64,000 bases of DNA from Caproicibacter fermentans (GCF_009746625.1 NZ_VWXL01000047.1:1-64000), one strand, 5' to 3'. Shown: positions 27,794 through 36,813, counted from the stretch's first letter. Translations and numbers: made by a program. Notes: a model not told the origin generated them from the sequence alone.

Positions 27794-30415
27794 TTACTTT
27801 GCAAGCTTCGTCAGTTCAAACAGCGTGTTCATGCACTCGATCGGAGTCAGGGTATTGACGTCCAGCCCGCCGAGCTTGTCGAGAATCTCCGTCTGGTTCG
27901 GCGGGATCAGCGCAAGCTGCATATCGTCTTCGGGGTCCTCTGACTTTTTCACGTTCCCCTTCTGCTGCGGCACCGCGTTTCCGCTGTCCAGCTCCGCCAG
28001 AATCTGTTTCGCGCGCGTGATGATCCGGTTTGGAACACCTGCCAGCTTGGCTACTTCAATCCCGTAGCTGTCGTCCGCTCCGCCGCGGATGATACGGCGC
28101 AGAAAGGTGATGTCGTCCCCGCGCTTCTTAACCGCGATGTTGTAATTCTTGACCCCCGGAATCAGTTCCTCCAGTTCGGTCAGCTCATGGTAGTGGGTCG
28201 CGAACAGGGTCTTTGCGCCAAGCTGCCTGCGGTCCGCCACATATTCCAGCACCGCCCGCGCAATGCTCATGCCGTCGAACGTCGAGGTGCCGCGGCCGAT
28301 TTCATCCAGAATCAAAAGGCTGTCGCTTGTCGCTTCCTTCACGATTTCCGCCACCTCCGCCATTTCCACCATAAAGGTGGACTGGCCCGAGGCCAGGTCG
28401 TCCGACGCGCCGACCCGGGTGAAAATCGCATCCACGATGCCGATTTCCGCGCTCGCCGCCGGAACGAAGCAACCGATCTGCGCCATGATGACGATCAGGG
28501 CGATCTGCCTCATGAAAGTGGATTTTCCCGCCATATTCGGCCCGGTGATAATCGCAACCCGGTTTTCCTCGCGGTCCAGGTCCGCGTCGTTCGGAACAAA
28601 CGGTTCCTCGGAAAGCGCCTCGACAACGGGATGCCTGCTTTCCTTCAAAATGATTTTTCCATTCAGATTTACGGTGGGCCGGATATATTTCCGGTCGGCC
28701 GAAACCTGAGCGAACGAGAGCAGAACATCCAGACGCGCGACGGCGGCGGCCGTTTTCTGCACGCGGCTCATCTGCGCCGCCACCCGCTTCCTGACGGAAT
28801 CAAAAAGCTGATACTCGAGCTGAACGGATTTGTCGTGCGCGCCAAGGATGCGGCCCTCCAGCTCTTTCAGCTCCGGGGTGATAAACCGCTCGCAGTTTGT
28901 CAGGGTCTGCTTGCGGATATATTCGGTCGGCGCCTGGTCCTTGTAGGCGTTGCTGATTTCTATGTAATAGCCGAACACGCGGTTGTACCCGACTTTCAGC
29001 TTCGGGATTCCCGTGCGTTCGCGCTCCTGCGCCTCAATCCGGGCAATCACTCCGCGCCCGTCGCTCATGTCGCCTTTGAGATGGTCCAGCTCTTCGCTGA
29101 ATCCGGGGCGAATCACGCCGCCTTCCCGCACGGAAAACGGGGGCTCGTCCACAATCGCGCGTTCAATCAGCCCGCGGAGATCCTGAAGCTCGTCAATCTC
29201 CCCCCAGATGCCGCGGAGCATTTCGGAGCGGGAATCCTTGAGCAGCGACTTAAGCATGGGAAGCGATTCGCACGCGAAGGAAAGGCTCCGAAGCTCCCTG
29301 CCGTTCGAATTCCCGTAAACGATGCGGGACATCAGCCGTTCCAGATCGTGAATTCCCGAAAGGCGGTTCGACAGGCCGTCGCGAAGGATGCTGTCGTCAA
29401 GAAGCTCTTCCACCGCGTTCAGGCGGCGGCCGATCTGCGCCGGGCTTAAAAGTGGATTTTCGATCCAGCTGCGGATCAGCCGTTTCCCCATCGCGGTCCT
29501 CGTCCGGTCCAGAACCCATAAAAGCGAACCGCGCTTTTCCTTGCTCCGCATGGTTTCCAGCAGCTCCAGATTCCGCCGCGTATTCAGGTTCAGCCGCATG
29601 TACTGGGTTCCGCTGTACAGGTCCAGGTCCTCCATACGCTCCAGCCCGGCGCGTTCGGTCCGTTTCAGGTATTTCAGCAGCGCGCCGACCGCGCGTGTGA
29701 TTTCCGGCTTTTCGGAAAGCTCCAGCTCATCCAGATCGTCCTTATGGAACTGCTCCAGCACCAGCGGGGCGCAGGTTTCTGCGGCAAAGTCGTCTCCGGA
29801 AAGCAGTTCCAGACTGACGCTCATACGTTTTTTGATAAAATCGGGAAGCGTGCTTAAGTCAAGCGCTTCCTGACCGATCAGAATTTCACGCGGGGAGAAC
29901 CGGCTCAGCTCGTTGATCAGCCTTTGGGTCAGCTCCTCCGCGTTCTTTCCGTACAGCGTGGTCGCGTGCAGCTCCCCGGTGGAAACATCCGCAAAACAAA
30001 CGCCGGCCTGCGTGCCGGAAATGCACAGAGAACAGATATAGTTGTTCTTTGACTCGTCCAGCATGCTGTTTTCCAGTACGGTTCCCGGTGTCACGACACG
30101 GATGATGTCCCTCTTCACCAGCCCTTTCGCCAGCGCCGGGTCCTCCATCTGCTCGCAGATGGCGACTTTATAGCCCTTTGAAATCAGCCGCGCGACATAG
30201 GTTTCATAGCTGTGGAACGGGACGCCGCACATCGGGGCCCGCTCCGCCTGCCCGCAGTCGCGCCCCGTCAGCGTCAGCTCCAGTTCGCGCGAAGCGAGCT
30301 TCGCGTCGTCGTAAAACATCTCGTAAAAATCGCCGAGGCGGAAAAAAAGGATCGTATCCGGGTACTGTTTCTTGATTTCAAAATACTGCTTCATCATGGG
30401 AGATAATTCCGCCAT
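27794..30415 (-). CDS. mutS: DNA mismatch repair protein MutS
   Basis: An 873-aa MutS. The N-terminal mismatch-binding domain has FFRLGDFYEMFYDDA with the Phe-X-Glu wedge. Connector, lever and clamp domains follow, then the ABC ATPase with Walker A GPNMAGKSTFMRQ, SQSTFMVEM signature region, Walker B LLILDEIGRGTSTFDG and ATHYHEL. The C-terminal tail is shorter and probably lacks a strong tetramer segment. GGAGG precedes the ATG. Confidence 0.98.
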   Translation of the reverse strand: MAELSPMMKQYFEIKKQYPDTILFFRLGDFYEMFYDDAKLASRELELTLTGRDCGQAERAPMCGVPFHSYETYVARLISKGYKVAICEQMEDPALAKGLVKRDIIRVVTPGTVLENSMLDESKNNYICSLCISGTQAGVCFADVSTGELHATTLYGKNAEELTQRLINELSRFSPREILIGQEALDLSTLPDFIKKRMSVSLELLSGDDFAAETCAPLVLEQFHKDDLDELELSEKPEITRAVGALLKYLKRTERAGLERMEDLDLYSGTQYMRLNLNTRRNLELLETMRSKEKRGSLLWVLDRTRTAMGKRLIRSWIENPLLSPAQIGRRLNAVEELLDDSILRDGLSNRLSGIHDLERLMSRIVYGNSNGRELRSLSFACESLPMLKSLLKDSRSEMLRGIWGEIDELQDLRGLIERAIVDEPPFSVREGGVIRPGFSEELDHLKGDMSDGRGVIARIEAQERERTGIPKLKVGYNRVFGYYIEISNAYKDQAPTEYIRKQTLTNCERFITPELKELEGRILGAHDKSVQLEYQLFDSVRKRVAAQMSRVQKTAAAVARLDVLLSFAQVSADRKYIRPTVNLNGKIILKESRHPVVEALSEEPFVPNDADLDREENRVAIITGPNMAGKSTFMRQIALIVIMAQIGCFVPAASAEIGIVDAIFTRVGASDDLASGQSTFMVEMAEVAEIVKEATSDSLLILDEIGRGTSTFDGMSIARAVLEYVADRRQLGAKTLFATHYHELTELEELIPGVKNYNIAVKKRGDDITFLRRIIRGGADDSYGIEVAKLAGVPNRIITRAKQILAELDSGNAVPQQKGNVKKSEDPEDDMQLALIPPNQTEILDKLGGLDVNTLTPIECMNTLFELTKLAK

Positions 30416-30478
30416 ATTAGTTGACCGCCTCCGTTAATCATTCAATCCGGCATTCGCTTGAATCGGGGAAGAAACCAC

Positions 30479-30886
30479 TCAGTGGCAGCCGCTGCAGGAA
30501 CCGCATTCTCCGCCGCAGGAGTGTTCGACATAGTCGGCCGTTTCCGGGTCGGCGCCGGAGGCGCTCTGTTCAATGATCGCGTTAACCCGGCGCAGCAGGG
30601 TGTCAATCTCCGCCTTCGCTTCGTTATAGGCGATCATGTTCGGAATTTTCATGATCGTTTCATAAAGGCCCCCCAGCTCCTGGTTGTAAGCCTGTATTTT
30701 CTCCTGATCTCGGTCCTGCTTCTGCGCCTCCGATTCCAGCGCCATCCGTTTCAGATTGTACTGGCCGATCAGATCCTGAAGCTGCCCGTCATTGTCGGTA
30801 TTCTGCACCGCAAGCTGCATTTTCAGGTACCGCTCGTCCTTCTGAATCTCTTTGCCCAGTTCTCTTGTCATTTGAATAATATCCAT
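30479..30886 (-). CDS. YlbF/YmcA (Ric) family protein with Cys-rich tail
   Basis: A 135-aa alpha-helical protein of the YlbF/YmcA family. In Bacillus, RicF (YlbF), RicA (YmcA) and RicT form a complex carrying 4Fe-4S clusters that affects RNase Y processing, competence and sporulation. The C-terminus here ends CGGECGSCSGCH, giving four closely spaced cysteines that could ligate a cluster. GGAGG precedes the ATG. The gene is 63 bp from mutS and 32 bp from miaB, itself an Fe-S enzyme. Confidence 0.88.
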   Translation of the reverse strand: MDIIQMTRELGKEIQKDERYLKMQLAVQNTDNDGQLQDLIGQYNLKRMALESEAQKQDRDQEKIQAYNQELGGLYETIMKIPNMIAYNEAKAEIDTLLRRVNAIIEQSASGADPETADYVEHSCGGECGSCSGCH

Positions 30887-30918
30887 GATCAGTTCTCCTC
30901 CTAATTTCTAATAAATAA

Positions 30919-32340
30919 TTAAGCCAGCTCCCCGCCCAAGATCCAGTTGCGCGCGCTGGTGATGCGAACCTCGGCAAAACTGCCGATGAAAGCCGGATCC
31001 CCGGCGAAATCAACAATAATATTTCCATCCGTGCGCCCGGTTAACAGACCGGTTTTGGGGTTCTTTTCCTCAACAAGGACCCGCTGCACCGTCCCGACGG
31101 AGGAAGCGCACCGAACGGCGGCGATTTTTTCCTGCTCGGCGCACAGCTCCCGCAGCCATTTTGACTTTTCTTCTGCGGGAATCGGGTCCGGCAGCCCCGC
31201 CGCTCTTGTTCCCGTCCGGGGAGAATAGATAAACGTAAACAGCGAAGTAAATTCCACCCTGCGGATCAGGTCAACCGTGTCGAGGAACTCTTCATAGCTT
31301 TCCCCGGGAAATCCCACAATCACATCGGAAGTCAGCGAAAGGTCTGTAATTTTTTCTTTCGCGTATTGAATCAGGTCCAGATATTGCTCCCGGGTATAGC
31401 CGCGGTTCATCTCTTTCAAAACGCGGTTGTTCCCGGATTGGAACGGCAGGTGAAGATGATGGCTGATATGTCTGCCCCCCGCGATGGTATCGATCAGCTC
31501 TTTGGTCAGGTCTTTGGGATGAGAGGTCATAAAACGGATCCGGTAATCCCCGTCGATTTCATCCAGCATGCGCAGAAGCCGCGCAAAACTGACCGGAGTC
31601 TTAAGCGTTTTTCCGTAGGAATTTACATTCTGGCCCAGCAGGGTAATGTCCTTGTATCCGTCGCGAACCAGGCCGCGAAACTCCTCCAGAATCGCCTGGG
31701 GCTCGCGGCTGCGTTCCCGGCCGCGCACATACGGCACGATGCAGTAGGAGCAGAAATTGTTGCAGCCGTACATCACGGTCAGCCACGCCTTGACGGCGCC
31801 GTCCCGCCGAACCGGAAGCCCTTCCGCAATTTCACGGTCCTCGCTGTCGTCGCCGCGTTCGAACACGCGCTTTTCTTCCGTCAGCGCGCGCAGCAGCAGC
31901 TGAGGAAAACGATGAATCACATGCGTGCCGAACACAAGGCCGACAAACGGGAACACGGAGCGAATCCGCTCCGCCGCCTTTTCCTCTTCCATCATACAGC
32001 CGCATACGGCGATCAAAGTGGACGGATGGCGGCGCTTGACGTTTTTCAGAGCTCCTACATTGCCGAAGACCCGGTCTTCCGCGTGCTCCCGGACTGCGCA
32101 GGTATTAAATAAGATAAAATCCGCATCTTCCTCATTCTCCGTAAACGAAAAGCCCATCTGAGCGAGGAAGCCTTTGATTTTTTCGCTGTCGGAAACATTC
32201 TGCTGGCACCCGTAGGTGCGAACCAGCGCCGTCGGAGCGCTTCCGCGCGCCCGCAGCGCCATGATTCCGCGGACTTCCCTGACGGCTTCATCATTCTCAA
32301 GAGTCTGGGCCTGAGAAAAAAGCGGGGTTTCTGCTGCCAA
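30919..32340 (-). CDS. miaB: tRNA-2-methylthio-N6-dimethylallyladenosine synthase
   Basis: A 473-aa radical-SAM methylthiotransferase. The N-terminal UPF0004 domain (RTYGCQQNVSDSE, FNTCAVREHAEDR, AVCGCMMEEE) binds one cluster; the radical SAM core has MYGCNNFCSYCIVPYVRG with the CxxxCxxC motif; a C-terminal TRAM domain follows (TGLLTGRTDGNIIVDF). The frame is open for 34 codons more, but a TTGAAG-17-TATAAT promoter lies within that part, and GGGAGG precedes the TTG start chosen here. Confidence 0.96.
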   Translation of the reverse strand: MAAETPLFSQAQTLENDEAVREVRGIMALRARGSAPTALVRTYGCQQNVSDSEKIKGFLAQMGFSFTENEEDADFILFNTCAVREHAEDRVFGNVGALKNVKRRHPSTLIAVCGCMMEEEKAAERIRSVFPFVGLVFGTHVIHRFPQLLLRALTEEKRVFERGDDSEDREIAEGLPVRRDGAVKAWLTVMYGCNNFCSYCIVPYVRGRERSREPQAILEEFRGLVRDGYKDITLLGQNVNSYGKTLKTPVSFARLLRMLDEIDGDYRIRFMTSHPKDLTKELIDTIAGGRHISHHLHLPFQSGNNRVLKEMNRGYTREQYLDLIQYAKEKITDLSLTSDVIVGFPGESYEEFLDTVDLIRRVEFTSLFTFIYSPRTGTRAAGLPDPIPAEEKSKWLRELCAEQEKIAAVRCASSVGTVQRVLVEEKNPKTGLLTGRTDGNIIVDFAGDPAFIGSFAEVRITSARNWILGGELA

Positions 32341-32374
32341 ATTAAATTTCCTCCCATGCTTTGGATTACAGATC

Positions 32375-32403
32375 ATTATAGCATAGCGCCGGAAATGCTT
32401 CAA
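32375..32403 (-). promoter_or_regulatory. Sigma-A promoter of miaB
   Basis: TTGAAG and a perfect TATAAT are separated by 17 bases, 35-60 bases before the miaB start. It probably drives the miaB-ylbF-mutS-mutL run. Confidence 0.75.
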
Positions 32404-32512
32404 GAAAAAACAGGAAAAAGCATTCCGTCCGCGAGGTCTCAATCGGTACGGTCACAGAACTTGACAGTTTTAATCCATCCCCATACAATTAAGCTGGGGG
32501 ATGGTAATTAAA

Positions 32513-33022
32513 GTGAAAAATCTTCTTCATCGTTTATGTACCGTGTACGCGGAGATTTTTACCGAGCTGAAAATAAAATCAAAGAAAAGTTTTCAGAGCT
32601 CAAAAAGAAACGTTCTGAAGCGCAACAGCATTTGGAATGATGCAACGCTTTTTGCAGTCTTGTTTTTACTGGTTTTCATTCATAGCAATTTCAATCCGGG
32701 TAATTTCTTTGAGCCTGCCGAAAAGACTGCTCCTCTTTCCATTTATGCGGCTACGCTGCTCTGTGGCGCGGCCGGCGTGGCAATCAGGTTCCCGGGCCTG
32801 ATTAATCGTCTGCATGGAGACAACCGGTTCGACCGGCTTCGTTTTTTTATTCTGGCTGTGCCCGGCTTTCTGGTTTTATTGCAGCCACTTGCCGCCGTGG
32901 GTCTTTCGTTCCCCTTTGTTCTGAAAGTTAACGTGTTGGGGCCTCTGGGCTTTTGGACCTGCATTGTTTTTCTGGACTGTATGAAAGGAAAGCCAAATCA
33001 TAAAGAGGAGGGAATCCGTTGA
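32513..33022 (+). CDS. Membrane protein A of a tandem paralogous pair
   Basis: About 169 aa. A basic N-terminal region (to about 45) is followed by hydrophobic segments (LFAVLFLLVFIHSNF, IYAATLLCGAAGVA, FFILAVPGFLVLLQPLA, GPLGFWTCIVFLDC). The second gene repeats the core pattern FPGLINRLH-x-RF-x-RLRFFILAVPGFLVLLQP as IPSLISRWH-x-RFNLARFLVLVVPGILILLQP. Family not recognised. A GTG at 32513 has GGGGGATGG 10 bases upstream; an ATG four codons earlier lies too close to that site. It is divergent from miaB. Confidence 0.65.
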   Translation: MKNLLHRLCTVYAEIFTELKIKSKKSFQSSKRNVLKRNSIWNDATLFAVLFLLVFIHSNFNPGNFFEPAEKTAPLSIYAATLLCGAAGVAIRFPGLINRLHGDNRFDRLRFFILAVPGFLVLLQPLAAVGLSFPFVLKVNVLGPLGFWTCIVFLDCMKGKPNHKEEGIR

Positions 33023-33053
33023 AAAGCACGAACTGATTGATTGTGTCCTGGAG

Positions 33054-33422
33054 TTGCTGTGTGTTTTCGGCTTCTTGTACCTGATCACAAAAGGAGAGCA
33101 GTATTTAAAGCTTCAAGGTGAACGATACTATACTATGACTTGGGTTGTCGTTTACCGAACCGTAACGCCGATGGTTTTCGGCGGATTGACCCGAATTCCG
33201 AGCCTGATTTCGCGATGGCATGATGGCGGGCGGTTCAACCTGGCCCGCTTTCTCGTGCTGGTTGTCCCCGGCATTTTAATCCTCTTGCAGCCAATTTGGT
33301 CATTATTTTTTGGGTCTTGTATCCTGTTTCCCCTGTCCATGCAAACCCTCTTTGCCTACGGGATTGCCGTCTGGACCGGGGCCACATTTGTGGATTGTAT
33401 TAAGGGAAACAATATTCGGTAG
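33054..33422 (+). CDS. Membrane protein B of the tandem pair, start possibly frameshifted
   Basis: At least 122 aa, paralogous to the preceding protein: RFNLARFLVLVVPGILILLQP and the ending TFVDCIKGNNIR match FFILAVPGFLVLLQP and VFLDCMKGK. The coding pattern in this frame extends upstream to about 33020 (HELIDCVLELLCVFGF), where GGAGGG and a TTG overlap the stop of gene A. That TTG is in another frame: TTGAAAAGC would need one more A to join the coding frame. A 1-base deletion, a slippery start or a sequencing error is likely; the coordinate given is the first in-frame TTG. Confidence 0.6.
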   Translation: MLCVFGFLYLITKGEQYLKLQGERYYTMTWVVVYRTVTPMVFGGLTRIPSLISRWHDGGRFNLARFLVLVVPGILILLQPIWSLFFGSCILFPLSMQTLFAYGIAVWTGATFVDCIKGNNIR

Positions 33423-33438
33423 CTTCGTATCAACGAAA

Positions 33439-33479
33439 CACGGCCCCGCTGTTTCGTACCGCAGCGGGGCCGTGCTTTT
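33439..33479 (+). terminator. Strong intrinsic terminator
   Basis: CACGGCCCCGCTG pairs perfectly with CAGCGGGGCCGTG, followed by CTTTTATT. It lies between the convergent membrane-protein pair and the DUF4097 gene. Confidence 0.88.
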
Positions 33480-34542
33480 ATTCGTCGAAATCAATGTGAA
33501 TCAATCCGTTCGACGTATGAACCGACAGCTTCTTTTCCCCGCCGGAACGGCTTTGCAGATTGCTGACCGCGTTGGTGGTGTCCGCGTCAATCGTATAATC
33601 GTTTTCCCGACCCTGAATCGTCCCGCGGATCATTCCGTTGGTGGTTTCCAGCTTGATATCCGGCGACGCGATCCTTTCCAGAGAAATCGCGGCATTGTCC
33701 GTTCGCGCCGAAAGCTGCCCGGCGGTTGAGATGTTTTCCATCGAAATGAGCGCGTTTGAAGATTCCAGTTTGACATCCCGCGCGGAAATTCCGGACAAGC
33801 AGATGGCGGAATTGCTGGTCTCACAGCGGAAGCCGCCCAGCTTAGAAAAGTCCGAAGCGGCGATGGCGCTGTTCGATGTTTCCACCGTGATATCGCCCGC
33901 GAAATCTTTCGGAATCTTCACCGTAATCAGATCCGCCGGATCGATCACGGACCCGTTAATCCATGAATCCGGAAATCTGCTGCCGTGGCTTAAGTCCTTG
34001 TTGGCTACGGAAAAAACGCCGTTTTGATTTGACAGCTTGTAAACCTGGTCCTGTGCCGTACAGTATTGAGCCGTGATCTGGTCGCCGTCGGTTGAAACAA
34101 GTTCAATCTTTTTGTTTTCCGCGTTCACCTGAACCGTCAAAACACCGTCGGCTGCCGCGGCATAAGTTCTTGATTCCTTCTCACCGCCGTCCCGGGTGCT
34201 TGACGAGGAGGCCGTTGCGCTCGTTTTCACCTGTGTGTATGCAGCGAAGCCCAGAGCGGCGGCAGTCAGGGCGGCGACCAGGACGACACCAAAAAATGAC
34301 ACGAGGACGATCGCAACGATTTTTCCCGGTGACATTTGTCTCCTCACCGGATTTTCCGCCAGTATTTTCTGTGCGAGTACATGAACATCGCCCAGCTCGT
34401 TTACCGCATTTTCTTCCGGAATCCCGTTTTCTATTTTATCCTCCAGAATTTCACGGTAAAACTGAAGAATTTTTTCCCTCTCGCCGCGCGGAAGAGACCT
34501 TAATAGAAATTTCAGCCGACGAAAATACTGTTTCTTATTCAT
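33478..34542 (-). CDS. HAAS-DUF4097 membrane-anchored protein
   Basis: A 354-aa protein. Residues 1-70 form a helical HAAS/DUF1700-type domain (YFRRLKFLLRSLPRGEREKI, NELGDVHVLAQKILAE), which usually couples to a PadR regulator. One membrane helix follows (IVAIVLVSFFGVVLVAALTAA). The extracytoplasmic part is a DUF4097 beta-helix with repeating ETSNSAI, ESSNALI, RTDNAAI and ETTNGMI turns. The ATG has AGGAGG upstream and overlaps padR by 8 bp. Such systems sense envelope state; function here is inferred only from architecture. Confidence 0.88.
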   Translation of the reverse strand: MNKKQYFRRLKFLLRSLPRGEREKILQFYREILEDKIENGIPEENAVNELGDVHVLAQKILAENPVRRQMSPGKIVAIVLVSFFGVVLVAALTAAALGFAAYTQVKTSATASSSSTRDGGEKESRTYAAAADGVLTVQVNAENKKIELVSTDGDQITAQYCTAQDQVYKLSNQNGVFSVANKDLSHGSRFPDSWINGSVIDPADLITVKIPKDFAGDITVETSNSAIAASDFSKLGGFRCETSNSAICLSGISARDVKLESSNALISMENISTAGQLSARTDNAAISLERIASPDIKLETTNGMIRGTIQGRENDYTIDADTTNAVSNLQSRSGGEKKLSVHTSNGLIHIDFDE

Positions 34543-34855
34543 CGGTTTCTGCCTCCTGACAAATAAAATCATGAATCCGAACCAGATCCTGCCACTCTTC
34601 AAAAAAATCTTTGATTTTCCGCCGCCCCGTATCCGTAATCCGATAGTATTTTCGCAGCCTTCCATTGTGCGCCACCGAATATACCGCTAAAAATCCGCCG
34701 GATTCCAGTCGCCGCAGAATCGGATACAACGTTGACTCGGAAATCGTTACGCAGGACGAAACGTCGCGAATAATCTGGTAGCCGTAAGAATCCTTTCGGC
34801 TGACCGCCGCCAGCACGCAGATATCCAAAACTCCTTTTTTCAGCTGTGTGTCCAA
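34535..34855 (-). CDS. PadR family transcriptional regulator
   Basis: A 106-aa winged-helix regulator of PadR subfamily 2. It opens QLKKGVLDICVLAAVSRKDSYGYQI and continues ISESTLYPILRRLESGGFL and RKYYRITDTGRRKI, with a short C-terminal dimerisation helix. Start is TTG with GGAGG 7 bases upstream. It is co-transcribed with the HAAS-DUF4097 gene (8-bp overlap). A dyad between the -35 and -10 of its own promoter suggests autoregulation. Confidence 0.94.
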   Translation of the reverse strand: MDTQLKKGVLDICVLAAVSRKDSYGYQIIRDVSSCVTISESTLYPILRRLESGGFLAVYSVAHNGRLRKYYRITDTGRRKIKDFFEEWQDLVRIHDFICQEAETDE

Positions 34856-34878
34856 GGCAATACCTCCGATTAGGATAT

Positions 34879-34907
34879 ATTATACATAGCATAGTATTCC
34901 CTGTCAA
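34879..34907 (-). promoter_or_regulatory. Consensus promoter with embedded PadR operator candidate
   Basis: Perfect TTGACA-17-TATAAT. The spacer and -10 contain the dyad ATAC-N8-GTAT (34882-34897), which fits PadR self-repression. Confidence 0.75.
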
Positions 34908-34920
34908 GAGGATTCGCACC

Positions 34921-36237
34921 TTATTTCAGCGTTATGACAACCGGTTCGTTGGGAACGGCGGGCGGCGTCCAGTCGCGCGTCAGATAAATGATTCCGCCCT
35001 TCCAATGATTGACAGAAACGATTTCTTCCATTCGATTTTCGCTGCTGCGATCGCTGAACGACTTCACATCCCAGTTTCCGGCGGAATCGGAATAAACGCT
35101 GCTGAAAATTTGCGAAAGATTCATTCCGTCAATGGGTTTTTCGAACGTCAGATTCAGGCGGCTGCCGTTCTGTTCCAGCTGCGTCATCCGGATGGAATCC
35201 GAAAGCGGCGAAGCCGTTTTATTTTTCACATCAACTTCAACGGTTCTCATCGATTTCGGCAGCCAGCCGATACTTTCCAGTTTAAGATACAAATGCTTGG
35301 AATGAGAGAAATAATTGCTTTCCAGATAAACGTCGCGAACATTGTCGCCGGAGGGATCAAAGGTCGCGGTTATCCCGTTTTTTCTGCCGCTCCACACATT
35401 TCCCTGTTCATCCGACAGGCTGAACGCGATATTACGGAGCAACGCGGTATTGGTTTTCGGCGTGTCCAGCGTGATTTTCGTCATAGTCGGAGCAATTTCC
35501 GCCGACTGAACGATGAGCTTCTGCCCTAAAACGGAATACTCTTTTTGAATTCCGAATTTTTCCGGCTCCTGAAACAGGGAATGGTCGATCGAAACATCCA
35601 TGGTAAAATTCGCCGCCGCTGGCGCGTCCGGCGCAACCGCGGACCTGTCCGCCGCAATCAACTCAAGGTGAATCTTTTCAGGCGTTTCAGAGCCGTTTGT
35701 AAACTGGTAATGGATTTTTTGCAGCGCCTCCGCGCCGTTTTCCGGTTCCTCGCAGTCAGAAGCATATTCGACTTTTTTCCCAAATTCATCGGTCAGCCCA
35801 TCGAGGCCCGCGCCCCGCAGTTCAAGACTTTGTCCGTCGGCGGAATGGAGCGAATAAAACAGAACCAGCTGACTTTTGTCGGCAATCAAATACGGAATGG
35901 ACAGGGTCACTCCGTTCTTTGTCTGCGACAGTCCGACGGGCTGCACATACTCATTGTCAATCGCAGCTTTCAGCCCCGGCTCATACGTAACCGCTTTTGC
36001 AAGATCGCTGAGCAGAGGGATTCCTCCCACGGAGCGTGCAAATGCGACGGAGGTGTTTGCCAATATGACAAAGCAGGCCAAAGCCGCCGCGACTGCGGAA
36101 ACCGGTATCTTCCAAAAGCGCGCTCTTTTTCTGGCCCTGCCGACCCTTTCCAGACAGCGCAGCGTCGTGCTTTGAAGCGCCGCAGGTTCATTTTCCAATT
36201 CTCTTTGCAGTGTCATAAATTCTTCCATACGGTTCAT
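34921..36237 (-). CDS. DUF4179-type anti-sigma factor
   Basis: A 438-aa single-pass membrane protein. The cytoplasmic N-terminus (about 1-42) is followed by a membrane helix (VSAVAAALACFVILANTSVAFA) and a large extracytoplasmic domain with the DUF4179 pattern (IDNEYVQPVGLSQTKNGVTLSI). It overlaps the ECF sigma gene by 4 bp (ATGA-type), the classic sigma/anti-sigma arrangement. It probably holds the sigma factor at the membrane until an envelope signal frees it. GGAGG lies 7 bases before the ATG. Confidence 0.88.
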   Translation of the reverse strand: MNRMEEFMTLQRELENEPAALQSTTLRCLERVGRARKRARFWKIPVSAVAAALACFVILANTSVAFARSVGGIPLLSDLAKAVTYEPGLKAAIDNEYVQPVGLSQTKNGVTLSIPYLIADKSQLVLFYSLHSADGQSLELRGAGLDGLTDEFGKKVEYASDCEEPENGAEALQKIHYQFTNGSETPEKIHLELIAADRSAVAPDAPAAANFTMDVSIDHSLFQEPEKFGIQKEYSVLGQKLIVQSAEIAPTMTKITLDTPKTNTALLRNIAFSLSDEQGNVWSGRKNGITATFDPSGDNVRDVYLESNYFSHSKHLYLKLESIGWLPKSMRTVEVDVKNKTASPLSDSIRMTQLEQNGSRLNLTFEKPIDGMNLSQIFSSVYSDSAGNWDVKSFSDRSSENRMEEIVSVNHWKGGIIYLTRDWTPPAVPNEPVVITLK

Positions 36238-36701
36238 TCCAAATCCTCCTTCAGCTCCAGTCTCAACAGTTCCAACGCCCTGCGCTGTCTGGTTGCCGCC
36301 GTCCCCTGCGGAATTCCAAGCCGCTGCGCGGTCTCGGCGACGGTCAGCCCGGCATAATACCGCAGCACAACCACGCTGCGCAATTCCTCCGGCAAGCGGC
36401 GGACCGCCTCTTTGAGCGGCAGTGCGTCATACTGTTCCCGCGCCTGTTCCGGAATCGTCTCCACCGAAGTTTCCCGTTTGCCGCGCTTTAACTCCTTTTT
36501 ACAGACATTGATCAGAATGCGGGTCATCCAGGTTTCAAAAAACTCTTTCCTCCTCAATTTTTTCCTCGCACCGTACCCTCGGAAGATTGCTTCGTCCACG
36601 GCTTCCAGCGCGCTGTTTTCATTCCCGAGATAGCCGAAAGCAATCCGGTACAATCTTCGTTTCAATTGGTCCGTCCTTTCAAAGAAGGATGTGTCGTCCA
36701 C
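36234..36701 (-). CDS. ECF-type RNA polymerase sigma factor
   Basis: A 155-aa sigma-70 family factor with region 2 (LKRRLYRIAFGYLGNENSAL, AIFRGYGARKKL, FFETWMTRILINVCK) and region 4 (LPEELRSVVVLRYYAGLTVAETAQRLGI, a helix-turn-helix). The overall form resembles SigV/SigW-like ECF factors. Start is GTG with GAGG upstream. It is encoded just before its likely DUF4179 anti-sigma partner. Target promoters are unknown. Confidence 0.94.
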   Translation of the reverse strand: MDDTSFFERTDQLKRRLYRIAFGYLGNENSALEAVDEAIFRGYGARKKLRRKEFFETWMTRILINVCKKELKRGKRETSVETIPEQAREQYDALPLKEAVRRLPEELRSVVVLRYYAGLTVAETAQRLGIPQGTAATRQRRALELLRLELKEDLE

Positions 36702-36813
36702 TGCCGCACCTCATTTCCTCATTTCGCGCTCATCTGTTAGATTCACGAGCGGGTTGTTTTTATTGAAAACTTCGAGTATTTTTTCGCATCGGCTGCGATT
36801 TCCTTGAAAAAAA

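Noticed and set aside
28187-29449. 420-codon plus-strand frame opposite mutS
   Set aside because: It is a GC-driven shadow of the mutS coding strand with no recognisable domain.
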